A stretch of DNA of 64,000 nt from Pseudomonadota bacterium (GTDB taxonomy: Bacteria; Pseudomonadota; Gammaproteobacteria; Burkholderiales; Burkholderiaceae_C), in assembly GCA_021783695.1 (NCBI GenBank), contig JAJXTO010000004.1, positions 49,234 through 113,233 on the forward strand. The letters run 5' to 3'. A model generated the notes under the pieces. It saw only the letters and a list, made by a program, of their open reading frames with translations. It was not told the origin of the DNA and did no database searches. The position numbers and the translations under genes were made by a program. Below are positions 61,761-64,000 of this stretch, in pieces. Each line of letters opens with the position of its first letter. Position 1 is the first letter of the stretch.

Positions 61761-62906
61761 GGGAATTTTTCGCGCCGTGTGTTGCAAGACCAGGTGAAGG
61801 CGCTGCAACTGCTGCCGCAGCACCTCGAGTTGCCGCGTTTGCTGCTGCTGCGCGGCCCGCCACTGCGTGCGTTCCGACGCCGCGCCATCGCGCTGCGCCG
61901 CGAGGGATTGCGCCGTGGCGATGATGGCGCCGGTGACCTCCTGGATCTGCTCCAGTTGTTGTGCCGATGGATGTCCGTTGGGCTCTGGCTGCTGCGCGTC
62001 TGTCGGCAGGTCATCTGCGCCGTGCAGCACCTGCGCCGCCTCGTTCAGTTGTCTGGCGCCGCCGAGCAGCGCGTCCAGATCGGCCTCGGTCTGCGCGATC
62101 ACCGCCGATTCAGCGCACGGCACGCCGTTCAGATGCGCGAGCTGCAGCCGCAGATTGAGGCCAAGAAGTTGCAGATCATCAGCGGTCCGCGTCAGTTGTC
62201 CGGCGTGCTGGCGCAGCGCGGCGGCGGCATGGACCTGCCGCGCGGCGCGGGCCTGTGCATCAAACGCCGTGGCGCGCCTGGACAGTTCCGCAGCCAGCGC
62301 GTCCAACTGCTCCCGCTGCGCAAGCGACTTCTGCGCGTCGGTGTTGCCAAGGTCTGGCGGCATTTGCGGCAGGGAGAGTGCCGCCGCCAGTATGGATTCC
62401 ATGGGCGCCAGTGCCTGCGCCGCGTCCTGTACCTGACGCCGTAACAGGTCGAGCTCGGCCTGGGCCTGCGCCTCCCGCTGTTGCCAAACATGGCCCTGCT
62501 CACGCTCGGCGGCCAGCGCGGCTTGAAGCGCCTCGATCTGTGCGCGCAGCTGCGCCGTGCCGTGTGCGGTTTCCACCGCGTTGCTGGATCGCGGCTTGGA
62601 CTGCCGCGCCGCGGCAGCGTCGATCAGCGGCCACCAGATGGCAGCCAGCGACGCCTTGCACTTGGCCGCCGCGCTCTCTTCTGCATCGGCCTCGCGCAGA
62701 GCCTGCTGCACCTGCAGCAGATCAAGCCGGAACGACAGACCGTGATACAGCGCCAGCACCACGAGCAGCGCCGCACCGGCCACCCAGACGGTGAGCAGCA
62801 GCCCCGGCTGCGACGGAGCCGCCCACACCAGCGCGGCGAGACTGCCGCCCCATGCCACGGCGGCCAGCCAGAGCAGCAGCAGGCTGCGTTGCGGTGTGCG
62901 CTTCAT
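61758..62906 (-). CDS. Membrane coiled-coil protein next to cheW, possibly a degenerate chemoreceptor
   Basis: 382 residues: two TM helices near the N-terminus (about 8-30 and 36-55) with a very short loop, then an almost wholly helical, Gln/Ala/Leu-rich cytoplasmic part. Residues 245-251 plus flanks read LQLLGLNLRLQLAHLNG, which follows the pattern of the MCP tip (QTNLLALNAAIEAARAGE) but with several changes. No periplasmic sensor domain, HAMP or clear methylation helices. Overlaps cheW by 4 bp, so it is expressed with it. Either a shortened MCP-like protein or a coiled-coil adaptor; function unproven. Confidence 0.68.
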   Translation of the reverse strand: MKRTPQRSLLLLWLAAVAWGGSLAALVWAAPSQPGLLLTVWVAGAALLVVLALYHGLSFRLDLLQVQQALREADAEESAAAKCKASLAAIWWPLIDAAAARQSKPRSSNAVETAHGTAQLRAQIEALQAALAAEREQGHVWQQREAQAQAELDLLRRQVQDAAQALAPMESILAAALSLPQMPPDLGNTDAQKSLAQREQLDALAAELSRRATAFDAQARAARQVHAAAALRQHAGQLTRTADDLQLLGLNLRLQLAHLNGVPCAESAVIAQTEADLDALLGGARQLNEAAQVLHGADDLPTDAQQPEPNGHPSAQQLEQIQEVTGAIIATAQSLAAQRDGAASERTQWRAAQQQQTRQLEVLRQQLQRLHLVLQHTARKIP

Positions 62907-63414
62907 CGGATGTCCTCCCCGCTGTGCGTCTGCAGCCGGTTCCAGCAGGCCTGCCACAGCGCGGCGACGTCAAATACGGCAATGGGCGCGCCGCCCAGCC
63001 CGGCTGTCTGGATACCGGCGGACTCGCCCGCATGCAGCAGACCGCGAATCGCGTTCCAGGGCGGCGGCAGGCCGGGCTGCACCGCGGCCCAGTGGCGGGT
63101 CAGCGTGGTGGCGGACAAGCGCAGCAAGGGACCCGCGTCATCCACCGCCAGCACCCCTGCCTGCTGCGCCTGTGTCCAGACCAGAAAGCGGGCATCGTCC
63201 CCCGCCAGGCTGGGGCGGTGCAGCAGGCAGGCGCCGAGATCGAGCACCAGCAGCGGCCGCCCCTGCCAGGCCATCAAGCCCGGGCTGCAGAGTTGCGTGC
63301 CGGTCAGAGGCAGCGGCATCAGCCGTGGCGCGCGCACGATCTGTCGCACCGCAGCGGCCTCCAGCGCGTGTGTCTGATCGCCGAGACGGAACTGCAGCCA
63401 GGATGAAATCCCGT

Positions 63415-63418
<4 letters not shown>
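62903..63418 (-). CDS. CheW-domain protein
   Basis: 171 residues, one CheW domain: [78 protein letters not shown]. Couples receptors to CheA. Start is fixed by a 4-bp overlap with the gene before it and 4-bp overlap at its end with the next, so three coupled genes. Confidence 0.85.

Positions 63419-64000
<582 letters not shown>

Overview
The window looks like a piece of chromosome from a GC-rich betaproteobacterium of the order Burkholderiales, and the gene mix (copper/metal resistance, feoABC, thiCOSG, a full polar-type flagellar set) would fit a Thiomonas-like organism. That assignment is inference from gene content and base composition only. No insertion sequence, prophage or CRISPR array was seen.

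Layout. (1) 0.1-11.6 kb: a metal-resistance block. A CusRS/CopRS-type two-component system faces a three-gene HME-RND efflux operon (outer-membrane factor, unusually short adaptor, pump), followed by a periplasmic cupredoxin, a Tat-exported Met-rich multicopper oxidase and a small PepSY protein. (2) 11.6-17.5 kb: surface/lipoprotein block. A DUF5666 lipoprotein and a DUF6502 protein overlap by 11 bp and face a second lipoprotein followed by a stand-alone EAL phosphodiesterase and a small secreted protein; a two-copy 78-bp repeat closes it. (3) 17.5-25 kb: an ArnT/PMT-type membrane glycosyltransferase, a shred of a TMEM175-like channel gene, and the thiamine operon thiC-thiO-thiS-thiG under a TPP riboswitch. 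(4) 24-40.7 kb: housekeeping and accessory genes: FMN reductase, pirin with divergent LysR, an EAL-CBS-GGDEF protein, wrbA, ykgJ, an aldo/keto reductase, feoABC with a Fur box, a FAH-family hydrolase, polA, a DUF2782 protein, thrB, a BPSS1780-type membrane protein, a MerR regulator and tRNA-Pro(GGG). (5) 40.8-64 kb: flagellum and chemotaxis, all on the minus strand. In transcription order: a CheW-like protein with a long Pro-Glu repeat (open at the window edge), a second CheW, a coiled-coil membrane protein, two identical flagellin genes, flaG, fliD, fliS, a PilZ protein, motD, a SPOR protein, two sigma-54 activators, then fliEFGHIJKLMN.

Regulation visible in the DNA. A perfect 14-bp palindrome (TGACGGAATCGTCA), of the same architecture as the CusR box, lies between the metal two-component genes and the RND operon and again upstream of the glycosyltransferase, suggesting that both belong to one regulon. 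Both flagellin genes have textbook sigma-28 promoters; fliE and the pilZ-motD-SPOR operon share closely similar sigma-54 promoters. The flagellar activators are unusual: the FleQ-like one lacks its N-terminal domain, and the FleR-like one has a receiver without the conserved Lys and Thr and no FleS kinase beside it. c-di-GMP genes recur (two EAL proteins, one with GGDDF, and a PilZ protein), which fits control of motility versus attachment.
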